Assembly (NCBI RefSeq): GCF_017562075.2
Contig: NW_024427634.1
Location: 1-64,000 of the forward strand
DNA length: 64,000 bases
Direction of reading: 5' to 3'
Source of the DNA: Anopheles merus
Lineage: Eukaryota > Arthropoda > Insecta > Diptera > Culicidae
Part shown: positions 11,668 through 20,665 of the stretch, one piece after another
Position numbering within the stretch: position 1 is the first letter of the stretch
Layout of the letters: each line of letters opens with the position of its first letter
The notes under the pieces: generated by a model
What the model was told of the DNA's origin: nothing
What the model saw: the letters and a program-made list of their open reading frames with translations, nothing else
Databases searched by the model: none
Translations under genes and position numbers: made by a program

Positions 11668-13947
11668 GTGAAACTTTTTCATCGCCAATGTCCTTGTTAT
11701 TGTGTCCCAGGGCTTTGGTTTGCTTATTCAAGAAGCCCCAATGACATAAGAACGATTCATCATCCTTCATTGGATATGATGATTTATTATCCCGTACAAC
11801 TATCCCACACCACCAACAGTCACACTCGCAGTACAGTCAATAGAAATTTCTTCAAAACGAATGTGGAACGTATGAATGCCCTTATTGTGTCGTTTGACCG
11901 TAATTTTGACTGCTCCAACTTTTCCACTATCGACGAAGCCACCGATTGCTTTAGCGTTTTTATGCGCTCAGCGATTAATTCCTGCGTTCCTGTTGCTCAA
12001 CGAAAGCCTGGCCCCGATTGGTCTAATGCATCTTTAAGACGGTTGAAAAAAATAAAATCAAAAGCCTACGCGGATTACAGTAGAACGAGATCATCGCTGC
12101 ATAGGAGAATTTTTTTCGATGCACTGGACAATTATCGTCGACATAATCGTGTGCTCTACCGCTCCTTCATTCGCCGTACTGAAAGGCAGCTATTTTCTAA
12201 GCCGACACGGTTCTGGAGCTTCTGGAACAAACGGCGCAATATAAGAAGTATCCCTCCGTCAATGAGCTACAATGGCCAAACTAGTATCGATACATCCGAT
12301 ATTTGCAACACTCTCGCCAATCGTTTCGCTGATGCATTCACCCTTCCTGTTCACAATCCTAACACACTAGCAGAGGCCACCCGCAATACTCCATCGGATG
12401 CTATCGATTTTATAATACCCACAATTGACGAAGCATTAATTGCGCGCACACTCAACGATATAAAACCATCTACATCATCTGGACCTGACAATATTCCCGC
12501 ATACATATTGAAGCACTGCCGTCAATCACTCGCACCCATTCTTGCCAAAATATTTAACGATTCCCTTATGCGTGGCACGTATCCTGAGTCCTGGAAACAC
12601 GCGCGAATGATTCCTATCCATAAAAAAGGCAGTCGACTTCATGCTAGTAATTATCGTGGCATTGTATCCCTATGCGCTTGTGCAAAGGTGTTTGAGCTCA
12701 TTCTATACAATCCGCTACTCACAGCAGTTCAAAACTATATGAGCCCTAGTCAGCATGGATTTCTCCCAAGGAGATCTTCCACCACAAATCTTGCTGAATT
12801 TGTTGGCTACTGCTTCGACAACATGGATCGTGGTACTCAAGTTGATGCAGTATATATCGACTTCAGGGCTGCGTTCGATAGTATTTCTCATGATATTCTA
12901 CTTTCGAAGCTAAAAAAACTCGGTTTCCTCGACTGGCACATCACCTGGCTGCGTTCATATTTAACTGGTCGTTCGTACTACATAAGTATAGGATCTCATC
13001 GTTCTCACTCTTTCACCAGCTCCTCCGGTGTGCCTCAAGGGAGTAATTTGGGACCGCTACTCTTCCTCATCTATATTAATGATCTATCTTTCGTTTTACC
13101 GCCAGGCCAACACCTAATGTACGCCGACGATGTAAAAATATTCGCTCCAGTTAGAAACGACAGTGACTGTGTACGCCTTCAAACGATCCTTGAGAATCTG
13201 GATAGCTGGTGCAGCAGAAACGCTCTCCAAGTGTGTGCTGATAAATGCCAGTGTATATCATTCAGCAGAGCCCGTCACCCCATCACGTTTACATACACTA
13301 TGCTCAACACGGCTTTGGCTCGCACGACATGTATCCGTGATCTGGGGGTGCTACTCGATCAGAAGATGTCATTTCGCCCTCACATTGATAGCGTTGTTGC
13401 GAAGGGAAATCAGCTACTTGGTTTAATTACGCGGACCTGTAGCGAGTTTACCGATCCCATGTGCGTCAAGTCGATCTTCTGTGCCATCGTAAGGTCGTGC
13501 CTGGAGTACTGCTGTCCGATCTGGTGCCCGCTTGGCGTTGGTGACATCAATCGCCTCGAAGCCATTCAACGGAGACTCACCAGGTACGCGGTTCGACTCC
13601 TTCCATGGCAATCCCACCACGCTCGGCCCACCTACCATCAGCGGTGTCTGCTTCTCGGACTTGAACCACTCTGCTCTCGACGTAAAAACGCCCAATGCCT
13701 TTTCATATTTCGGCTCCTTAACGGAGAGATCGATTCCCCGGCATTACTAGCCAGCATCAATTTGTTCGCTCCCTGTCGGATTCTTAGATCCAATTTCCAT
13801 CTCCGTGTTCCGCGTACCCGCAACAACCATAGCCAGGGACACCCTATTATACGTATGTCCCTCGAGTTCAATGAAGTGTTAGATTTGTTCGATTTTAGTA
13901 TGTCTACTTCCACGTTCAAGGAGAAATTGCGTCTACGTCACATGTAA
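11668..13947 (+). CDS. Reverse transcriptase of truncated LINE ORF2, with satellite-encoded leader
   Basis: Open frame of 759 codons. Codons 1-29 are satellite and codon 30 spans the junction, so the element's own protein begins about residue 31 and the ATG is fortuitous. Residues 31 to about 230 look like the linker between endonuclease and RT. The RT domain runs from about 250 to 550. Visible motifs are SSGPDNIP near 271, PIHKKGSRLHASNYRG, HGFLPRRSS, motif A DFRAAFDS with the catalytic Asp at 398, GVPQGSNLGP at 454, and YADD at 485-488 with both catalytic Asp. A post-RT region follows with the pattern LEYCCPIWCP and NRLEAIQRRLTR, typical of LINE ORF2 C-termini. RT copies element RNA into DNA at a nicked target. 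Without the endonuclease and ORF1 this copy cannot be autonomous. No promoter is visible. All key RT residues are intact, suggesting a young insertion. Confidence 0.9.
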   Translation: MKLFHRQCPCYCVPGLWFAYSRSPNDIRTIHHPSLDMMIYYPVQLSHTTNSHTRSTVNRNFFKTNVERMNALIVSFDRNFDCSNFSTIDEATDCFSVFMRSAINSCVPVAQRKPGPDWSNASLRRLKKIKSKAYADYSRTRSSLHRRIFFDALDNYRRHNRVLYRSFIRRTERQLFSKPTRFWSFWNKRRNIRSIPPSMSYNGQTSIDTSDICNTLANRFADAFTLPVHNPNTLAEATRNTPSDAIDFIIPTIDEALIARTLNDIKPSTSSGPDNIPAYILKHCRQSLAPILAKIFNDSLMRGTYPESWKHARMIPIHKKGSRLHASNYRGIVSLCACAKVFELILYNPLLTAVQNYMSPSQHGFLPRRSSTTNLAEFVGYCFDNMDRGTQVDAVYIDFRAAFDSISHDILLSKLKKLGFLDWHITWLRSYLTGRSYYISIGSHRSHSFTSSSGVPQGSNLGPLLFLIYINDLSFVLPPGQHLMYADDVKIFAPVRNDSDCVRLQTILENLDSWCSRNALQVCADKCQCISFSRARHPITFTYTMLNTALARTTCIRDLGVLLDQKMSFRPHIDSVVAKGNQLLGLITRTCSEFTDPMCVKSIFCAIVRSCLEYCCPIWCPLGVGDINRLEAIQRRLTRYAVRLLPWQSHHARPTYHQRCLLLGLEPLCSRRKNAQCLFIFRLLNGEIDSPALLASINLFAPCRILRSNFHLRVPRTRNNHSQGHPIIRMSLEFNEVLDLFDFSMSTSTFKEKLRLRHM

Positions 13948-14051
13948 TGTTTGCTTATAACTAGATGTTTATTTATATGCTCCTTAATTTAATTATAAGG
14001 TTGCCGATTAGACATGATGATCCGTCGGTTTATATATATGAAATAATAAAT
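11757..14051 (+). mobile_element. 5'-truncated non-LTR retrotransposon (LINE), Jockey/CR1-like, copy 1
   Basis: About 2.3 kb of unique sequence interrupts a satellite core between aacgat and aatggatgac. It holds the C-terminal part of an ORF2: the linker after the missing endonuclease, the complete reverse transcriptase, and a post-RT region. A 3' UTR of about 100 bp ends in a short AAAT-type repeat. ORF1 and the endonuclease domain are absent, which is the usual outcome of incomplete target-primed reverse transcription. There is no LTR and no RNase H domain. The target-site duplication is at most 2 bp (AT), so none can be shown. The tail is a short tandem repeat rather than poly(A), which fits CR1- or I-like elements better than classical Jockey. 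Clade assignment needs a phylogeny. Confidence 0.93.
13948..14051 (+). other. LINE 3' UTR and AAAT-repeat tail, copy 1
   Basis: About 100 bp of AT-rich sequence follows the stop codon. AATAAA at 14045-14050 lies inside a short gaaataataaata tail that abuts the satellite target. The tail repeats AAAT/AATA units instead of a poly(A) run. It is one A shorter than in copy 2. Because the target itself reads gataatgg, the exact last element base is ambiguous by about 2 bp. Confidence 0.8.
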
Positions 14052-17000
14052 AATGGATGACTTTGCATTTTCGTCAAATTTTCAAGCATGGCCATGGGGA
14101 CGGGTGGGAAAGCAGTTTTGAAGAAAAAAAACCTCTAACTTTAAACGGCCATAACTTTGGAACCAGAAGAGCTAGAGACGTAATCTCTTCACCGTTGGAA
14201 AGGAAATTAAAAGTTGCGCAGCAAGTCTTCGAACAAAGTTCACGCTCAGACCAACGGAACATAGAGTAAATGGCCTCTGAAGTTGAAGGTTTTGTGGAAA
14301 GTCTTCAAATGTGCTTTGGGGGACTATGACCCAGAATGAAACTTTTTCATCGCCAAGATCCTTGTTATTGTGTTCCAGGGCTTTGGTTTGGTTATTCAAG
14401 AAGCCCCAATGACATAAGAACGATAATGGATGACCTTGCATTTTCGTCAAAATTTCAAGCATGGCCATAGGGACGGGCGAGAAAGCTCAAGTGATGTAGT
14501 TGAATGTTCCTTCAAATGGCCATAACTTCGTAACCATGTGTTCTAGCGTGATGATTAAGATAGTTTTGGAAAGGTATTGAAGTGGTCTACAAGATCCGCA
14601 CATAGGTTTAAAGATAAGACTCACCGGTAGCCGAGTAAATGGCCTCTGAATGCATTGTACCCGGGAAAACCTGTCAATTTGAGCATGTGTATTAAGGGTA
14701 ATATGACCCAGAGTGAAACTTTTTCATCGCCAATGTCCTTGTTATTGTGTCCCAGGGCTTTGGTTTGCTTATTCAAGAAGCCCCAATGACATAAGAACGA
14801 TAATGGATGACTTTGCATTTTCGTCAAATTTTCAAGCATGGCCATGGGGACGGGTGGGAAAGCAGTTTTGAAGAAAAAAAACCTCTAACTTTAAACGGCC
14901 ATAACTTTGGAACCAGAAGAGCTAGAGACGTAATCTCTTCACCGTTGGAAAGGAAATTAAAAGTTGCGCAGCAAGTCTTCGAACAAAGTTCACGCTCAGA
15001 CCAACGGAACATAGAGTAAATGGCCTCTGAAGTTGAAGGTTTGTGGAAAGTCTTCAAATGTGCTTTGGGGGACTATGACCCAGAATGAAACTTTTTCATC
15101 GCCAAAATCCTTGTTATTGTGTCCCAGGGCTTTGGTTTGCTTATTCATGAAGCTCCAATGACATAAGAACGATAATGGATGACCTTGCATTTTCGTCAAA
15201 ATTTCAAGCATGGCCATAGGGACGGGTGGGAAAGCTCAAGTGATGTAGTTGAATGTTCCTTCAAATGGCCATAACTTCGTAACCATGTGTTCTAGCGTGA
15301 TGATTAAGATAGTTTTGGAAAGGTATTGAAGTGGTCTACAAGATCCGCACATAGGTTTAAAGATAAGACTCACCGGTAGCCGAGTAAATGGCCTCTGAAT
15401 GCATTGTACCCGGGAAAACCTGTCAATTTGAGCATGTGTATTAAGGGTAATATGACCCAGAGTGAAACTTTTTCATCGCCAATGTCCTTGTTATTGTGTC
15501 CCAGGGCTTTGGTTTGCTTATTCAAGAAGCCCCAATGACATAAGAACGATAATGGATGACTTTGCATTTTCGTCAAATTTTCAAGCATGGCCATGGGGAC
15601 GGGTGGGAAAGCAGTTTTGAAGAAAAAAAAACCTCTAACTTTAAACGGCCATAACTTTGGAACCAGAAGAGCTAGAGACGTAATCTCTTCACCGTTGGAA
15701 AGGAAATTAAAAGTTGCGCAGCAAGTCTTCGAACAAAGTTCACGCTCAGACCAACGGAACATAGAGTAAATGGCCTCTGAAGTTGAAGGTTTTGTGGAAA
15801 GTCTTCAAATGTGCTTTGGGGGACTATGACCCAGAATGAAACTTTTTCATCGCCAAAATCCTTGTTATTGTGTCCCAGGGCTTTGGTTTGCTTATTCATG
15901 AAGCTCCAATGACATAAGAACGATAATGGATGACCTTGCATTTTCGTCAAAATTTCAAGCATGGCCATAGGGACGGGTGGGAAAGCTCAAGTGATGTAGT
16001 TGAATGTTCCTTCAAATGGCCATAACTTCGTAACCATGTGCCCTAGCATGATGATTAAGATAGTTTTGGAAAGGTATTGAAAAGGTCTACAAGATCCGCA
16101 CATAGGTTTAAAGATAAGACTCACTGGTAGCCGAGTAAATGGCCTCTGAATGCATTGTACCCGGAAAAACCTGTCAATTTGAGCATGTGTATTAAGGGTA
16201 ATATGACCCATTATGAAACTTTTTCATCGCCAATGTCCTTGTTATTGTGTCTCAGGGCTTTGGTTTGCTTATTCAAGAAGCCCAATGACATAAGAACGAT
16301 AATGGATGACTTTGCATTTTCGTCAAATTTTCAAGCATGGCCATGGGGACGGGTGGGAAAGCAGTTTTGAAGAAAAAAAACCTCTAACTTTAAACGGCCA
16401 TAACTTTGGAACCAGAAGAGCTAGAGACGTAATCTCTTCACCGTTGGAAAGGAAATTAAAAGTTGCGCAGCAAGTCTTCGAACAAAGTTCACGCTCAGAC
16501 CAACGGAACATAGAGTAAATGGCCTCTGAAGTTGAAGGTTTTGTGGAAAGTCTTCAAATGTGCTTTGGGGGACTATGACCCAGAATGAAACTTTTTCATC
16601 GCCAAAATCCTTGTTATTGTGTCCCAGGGCTTTGGTTTGCTTATTCATGAAGCTCCAATGACATAAGAACGATAAAGGATGACCTTGCATTTTCGTCCAA
16701 ATTTCAAGCATGGCCATGGGGACGGGTGAGTAAGCAGTTTTGAAGAAAAAAAACCTCTAAATTTAAACGGCCATATCTTTGGAACCAGAAGAGCTAGAGA
16801 CGTAATCTCTTCACCGTTGGAAAGGAAATTAAAAGTTGCGCAGCAAGTCTTCGAACAAAGTTCACGCTCAGACCAACGGAACATAGAGTAAATGGCCTCT
16901 GAAGTTGAAGGTTTTGTGGAATGTCTTCAAATGTGCTTTGGGGGACTATGACCCAGAATGAAACTTTTTCATCGCCAAGATCCTTGTTATTGTGTCCCAG

Positions 17001-17423
17001 GGCTTTGGTTTGCTTATTCATGAAGCTCCAATGACATAAGAACGATAATGGATGACCTTGCATTTTCGTCAAAATTTCAAGCATGGCCATAGGGACGGGT
17101 GGGAAAGCTCAAGTGATGTAGTTGAATGTTCCTTCAAATGGCCATAACTTCGTAACCATGTGCCCTAGCATGATGATTAAGATAGTTTTGGAAAGGTATT
17201 GAAGTGGTCTACAAGATCCGCACATAGGTTTAAAGATAAGACTCACTGGTAGCCGAGTAAATGGCCTCTGAATGCATTGTACCCGGGAAAACCTGTCAAT
17301 TTGAGCATGTGTATTAAGGGTAATATGACCCAGAGTGAAACTTTTTCATCGCCAATGTCCTTGTTATTGTGTCCCAGGGCTTTGGTTTGCTTATTCAAGA
17401 AGCCCCAATGACATAAGAACGAT
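14052..17423 (+). repeat. Satellite array, segment II between the two retrotransposon copies
   Basis: Nine monomers in the order A1-B-A1-B-A1-B-A1-A2-B, about 3.37 kb. B bodies start near 14484, 15235, 15986 and 17107. The last seven or so monomers repeat the satellite upstream of copy 1 at an offset of 5666-5668 bp. The first two do not: after the element the order is A1 then B1, where copy 2 is followed by A1-A3-A2-B1. The exchange junction of the duplication therefore lies within about 14052-14620. The segment starts with aatggatgac, the right half of the insertion target. Confidence 0.95.
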
Positions 17424-19610
17424 TCATCATCCTTCATTGGATATGATGATTTATTATCCCGTACAACTATCCCACACCACCAACAGTCACACTCGCAGTA
17501 CAGTCAATAGAAATTTCTTCAAAACGAATGTGGAACGTATGAATGCCCTTATTGTGTCGTTTGACCGTAATTTTGACTGCTCCAACTTTTCCACTATCGA
17601 CGAAGCCACCGATTGCTTTAGCGTTTTTATGCGCTCAGCGATTAATTCCTGCGTTCCTGTTGCTCAACGAAAGCCTGGCCCCGATTGGTCTAATGCATCT
17701 TTAAGACGGTTGAAAAAAATAAAATCAAAAGCCTACGCGGATTACAGTAGAACGAGATCATCGCTGCATAGGAGAATTTTTTTCGATGCACTGGACAATT
17801 ATCGTCGACATAATCGTGTGCTCTACCGCTCCTTCATTCGCCGTACTGAAAGGCAGCTATTTTCTAAGCCGACACGGTTCTGGAGCTTCTGGAACAAACG
17901 GCGCAATATAAGAAGTATCCCTCCGTCAATGAGCTACAATGGCCAAACTAGTATCGATACATCCGATATTTGCAACACTCTCGCCAATCGTTTCGCTGAT
18001 GCATTCACCCTTCCTGTTCACAATCCTAACACACTAGCAGAGGCCACCCGCAATACTCCATCGGATGCTATCGATTTTATAATACCCACAATTGACGAAG
18101 CATTAATTGCGCGCACACTCAACGATATAAAACCATCTACATCATCTGGACCTGACAATATTCCGCATACATATTGAAGCACTGCCGTCAATCACTCGCA
18201 CCCATTCTTGCCAAAATATTAACGATTCCCTTATGCGTGGCACGTATCCTGAGTCCTGGAAACACGCGCGAATGATTCCTATCCATAAAAAGGCAGTCGA
18301 CTTCATGCTAGTAATTATCGTGGCATTGTATCCCTATGCGCTTGTGCAAAGGTGTTTGAGCTCATTCTATACAATCCGCTACTCACAGCAGTTCAAAACT
18401 ATATGAGCCCTAGTCAGCATGGATTTCTCCCAAGGAGATCTTCCACCACAAATCTTGCTGAATTTGTTGGCTACTGCTTCGACAACATGGATCGTGGTAC
18501 TCAAGTTGATGCAGTATATATCGACTTCAGGGCTGCGTTCGATAGTATTTCTCATGATATTCTACTTTCGAAGCTAAAAAAACTCGGTTTCCTCGACTGG
18601 CACATCACCTGGCTGCGTTCATATTTAACTGGTCGTTCGTACTACATAAGTATAGGATCTCATCGTTCTCACTCTTTCACCAGCTCCTCCGGTGTGCCTC
18701 AAGGGAGTAATTTGGGACCGCTACTCTTCCTCATCTATATTAATGATCTATCTTTCGTTTTACCGCCAGGCCAACACCTAATGTACGCCGACGATGTAAA
18801 AATATTCGCTCCAGTTAGAAACGACAGTGACTGTGTACGCCTTCAAACGATCCTTGAGAATCTGGATAGCTGGTGCAGCAGAAACGCTCTCCAAGTGTGT
18901 GCTGATAAATGCCAGTGTATATCATTCAGCAGAGCCCGTCACCCCATCACGTTTACATACACTATGCTCAACACGGCTTTGGCTCGCACGACATGTATCC
19001 GTGATCTGGGGTGCTACTCGATCAGAAGATGTCATTTCGCCCTCACATTGATAGCGTTGTTGCGAAGGGAAATCAGCTACTTGGTTTAATTACGCGGACC
19101 TGTAGCGAGTTTACCGATCCCATGTGCGTCAAGTCGATCTTCTGTGCCATCGTAAGGTCGTGCCTGGAGTACTGCTGTCCGATCTGGTGCCCGCTTGGCG
19201 TTGGTGACATCAATCGCCTCGAAGCCATTCAACGGAGACTCACCAGGTACGCGGTTCGACTCCTTCCATGGCAATCCCACCACGCTCGGCCCACCTACCA
19301 TCAGCGGTGTCTGCTTCTCGGACTTGAACCACTCTGCTCTCGACGTAAAAACGCCCAATGCCTTTTCATATTTCGGCTCCTTAACGGAGAGATCGATTCC
19401 CCGGCATTACTAGCCAGCATCAATTTGTTCGCTCCCTGTCGGATTCTTAGATCCAATTTCCATCTCCGTGTTCCGCGTACCCGCAACAACCATAGCCAGG
19501 GACACCCTATTATACGTATGTCCCTCGAGTTCAATGAAGTGTTAGATTTGTTCGATTTTAGTATGTCTACTTCCACGTTCAAGGAGAAATTGCGTCTACG
19601 TCACATGTAA
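17335..19610 (+). pseudogene. Frameshifted RT of LINE copy 2
   Basis: The same reading frame as copy 1 is open from 17335 to 18177, including the satellite leader. It is then broken by three 1-bp deletions at about 18163, 18219 and 18289. Together they restore the original frame, so RT residues from about 18352 read correctly through HGFLPRRSS, DFRAAFDS, GVPQGS and YADD. A fourth 1-bp deletion in the g run at 19008-19011 shifts the frame again. The C-terminal part continues from about 19011 to the stop at 19608-19610. All breaks are in homopolymers, so consensus error is as likely as true decay. Called a pseudogene on the sequence as given. Confidence 0.8.
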
Positions 19611-19714
19611 TGTTTGCTTATAACTAGATGTTATTTATATGCTCCTTAATTTAATTATAAGGTTGCCGATTAGACATGATGATCCGTCGGTTTATATATA
19701 TGAAATAAATAAAT
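17424..19714 (+). mobile_element. 5'-truncated non-LTR retrotransposon, copy 2 (duplicate of copy 1)
   Basis: Same truncation point, same insertion base in the satellite core and same 3' end as 11757-14051. By eye I saw no substitution between the two copies. The net length difference of 4 bp is fully explained by six single-base changes. Relative to copy 1, copy 2 lacks one base at 18163-18164 (c run), 18219-18220 (t run), 18287-18291 (a run), 19008-19011 (g run) and 19631-19632 (t run), and has one extra a in the AAAT tail. It arose with its flanking satellite by duplication, not by a second retrotransposition. Confidence 0.93.
19611..19714 (+). other. LINE 3' UTR and AAAT-repeat tail, copy 2
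   Basis: Matches the 3' UTR of copy 1 except for one t fewer at 19631-19632 and one a more in the tail. AATAAA occurs twice, at 19704-19709 and 19708-19713, within the tail. The satellite resumes at aatggatgac. Confidence 0.8.
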
Positions 19715-20654
19715 AATGGATGACTTTGCATTTTCGTCAAATTTTCAAGCATGGCCATGGGGACGGGTGGGAAAGCAGTTTTGAAGAAAAAAAACCTCTA
19801 ACTTTAAACGGCCATAACTTTGGAACCAGAAGAGCTAGAGACGTAATCTCTTCACCGTTGGAAAGGAAATTAAAAGTTGCGCAGCAAGTCTTCGAACAAA
19901 GTTCACGCTCAGACCAACGGAACATAGAGTAAATGGCCTCTGAAGTTGAAGGTTTTGTGGAAAGTCTTCAAATGTGCTTTGGGGGACTATGACCCAGAAT
20001 GAAACTTTTTCATCGCCAAGATCCTTGTTATTGTGTCCCAGGGCTTTGGTTTGCTTATTCATGAAGCTCCAATGACATAAGAACGATAATGGATGACCTT
20101 GCATTTTCGTCCAAATTTCAAGCATGGCCATGGGGACGGGTGAGTAAGCAGTTTTAATAAAAAAACCTCTAACTTTAAACGGCCATATCTTTGGAACCAG
20201 AAGAGCTAGAGACGTAATCTCTTCACCGTTGGAAAGGAAATTAAAAGTTGCGCAGCAAGTCTTCGAACAAAGTTCACGCTCAGACCAACGGAACATAGAG
20301 TAAATGGCCTCTGAAGTTGAAGGTTTTGTGGAAAGTCTTCAAATGTGCTTTGGGGGACTATGACCCAGAATGAAACTTTTTCATCGCCAAGATCCTTGTT
20401 ATTGTGTCCCAGGGCTTTGGTTTGCTTATTCATGAAGCTCCAATGACATAAGAACGATAAAGGATGACCTTGCATTTTCGTCCAAATTTCAAGCATGGCC
20501 ATGGGGACGGGTGAGTAAGCAGTTTTGAAGAAAAAAACCTCTAAATTTAAACGGCCATATCTTTGGAACCAGAAGAGCTAGAGACGTAATCTCTTCACCG
20601 TTGGAAAGGAAATTAAAAGTTGCGCAGCAAGTCTTCGAACAAAGTTCACGCTCA

Positions 20655-20665
20655 GACCAATAGAG
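20655..20665 (+). repeat. 7-bp deletion in an A2 monomer
   Basis: The common accaacggaacatagag reads accaatagag here, losing cggaaca or an equivalent 7 bp. It is the only such copy I saw. Unlike most indels in the window it is not in a homopolymer, so it is a better candidate for a real variant. Confidence 0.6.

Larger units (their letters stand above)
1..11756 (+). repeat. Satellite array, segment I (7-mer HOR then irregular)
   Basis: Head-to-tail monomers of about 373 bp with no interruption. B bodies (aagctcaagtgatg) start near 240, 2095, 2844, 4690, 5449, 6207, 8068, 8819, 9567, 10318 and 11437. This gives block sizes 5,2,5,2,2,5,2,2,2,3 in monomers. The five-monomer blocks (A1-A2-A3-A2-B1) occur only here. 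Variants enriched here are gccaaaatcc in the core (last seen near 22625) and attgaaaaggtc in B bodies (last seen near 16080). Single-base homopolymer indels are frequent. No gene is visible; all frames are satellite. Monomer calls are by eye, so boundaries are good to a few bases. Confidence 0.97.
8955..14051 (+). repeat. Segmental duplication, left copy (satellite plus retrotransposon)
   Basis: Satellite from about 8955 and the whole element at 11757-14051 match 14621-19714 at offsets of 5666-5668 bp. The two copies share monomer order, an identical insertion point, and a private variant where cccagagtgaaac is replaced by a form reading cattatgaaa (10541 here, 16209 in the other copy). Upstream of about 8.9 kb the match breaks, because the monomers there are of different subtypes. 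This is best explained as a tandem duplication by unequal exchange within the satellite. Confidence 0.88.
14621..19714 (+). repeat. Segmental duplication, right copy (satellite plus retrotransposon)
   Basis: This is the partner of 8955-14051. It differs mainly by single-base indels in homopolymers, plus occasional substitutions in the satellite such as a g-to-a change in the cccggg of the B body near 16163. Downstream of this copy the satellite follows the canonical order A1-A3-A2-B1 / A1-B2. The original insertion was therefore probably into the first A1 monomer of a 9-mer-type HOR. Confidence 0.87.

Noticed and set aside
13163..13919. Other open frames inside the LINE copies, both strands (13163-13426, 13423-13695, 13532-13750, 13638-13919 and their equivalents in copy 2)
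   Set aside because: Shadow frames of the RT reading frame with no recognisable protein features.
11757..14051. Group II intron, retron or diversity-generating element RT
   Set aside because: FRAAFDS, GVPQGSNLGP, YADD and the LEAIQRRLTR-type C-terminus match LINE ORF2. There is no maturase region, intron RNA fold or template repeat.
11757..14051. LTR retrotransposon or retroviral pol fragment
   Set aside because: No LTRs, protease, integrase or RNase H. The 3' end is a short AAAT repeat directly against the target.
11757..19714. Two independent LINE insertions at a preferred site
   Set aside because: Identical truncation point, no substitution noticed between copies, and a shared private variant in the flanking satellite favour duplication of one insertion.
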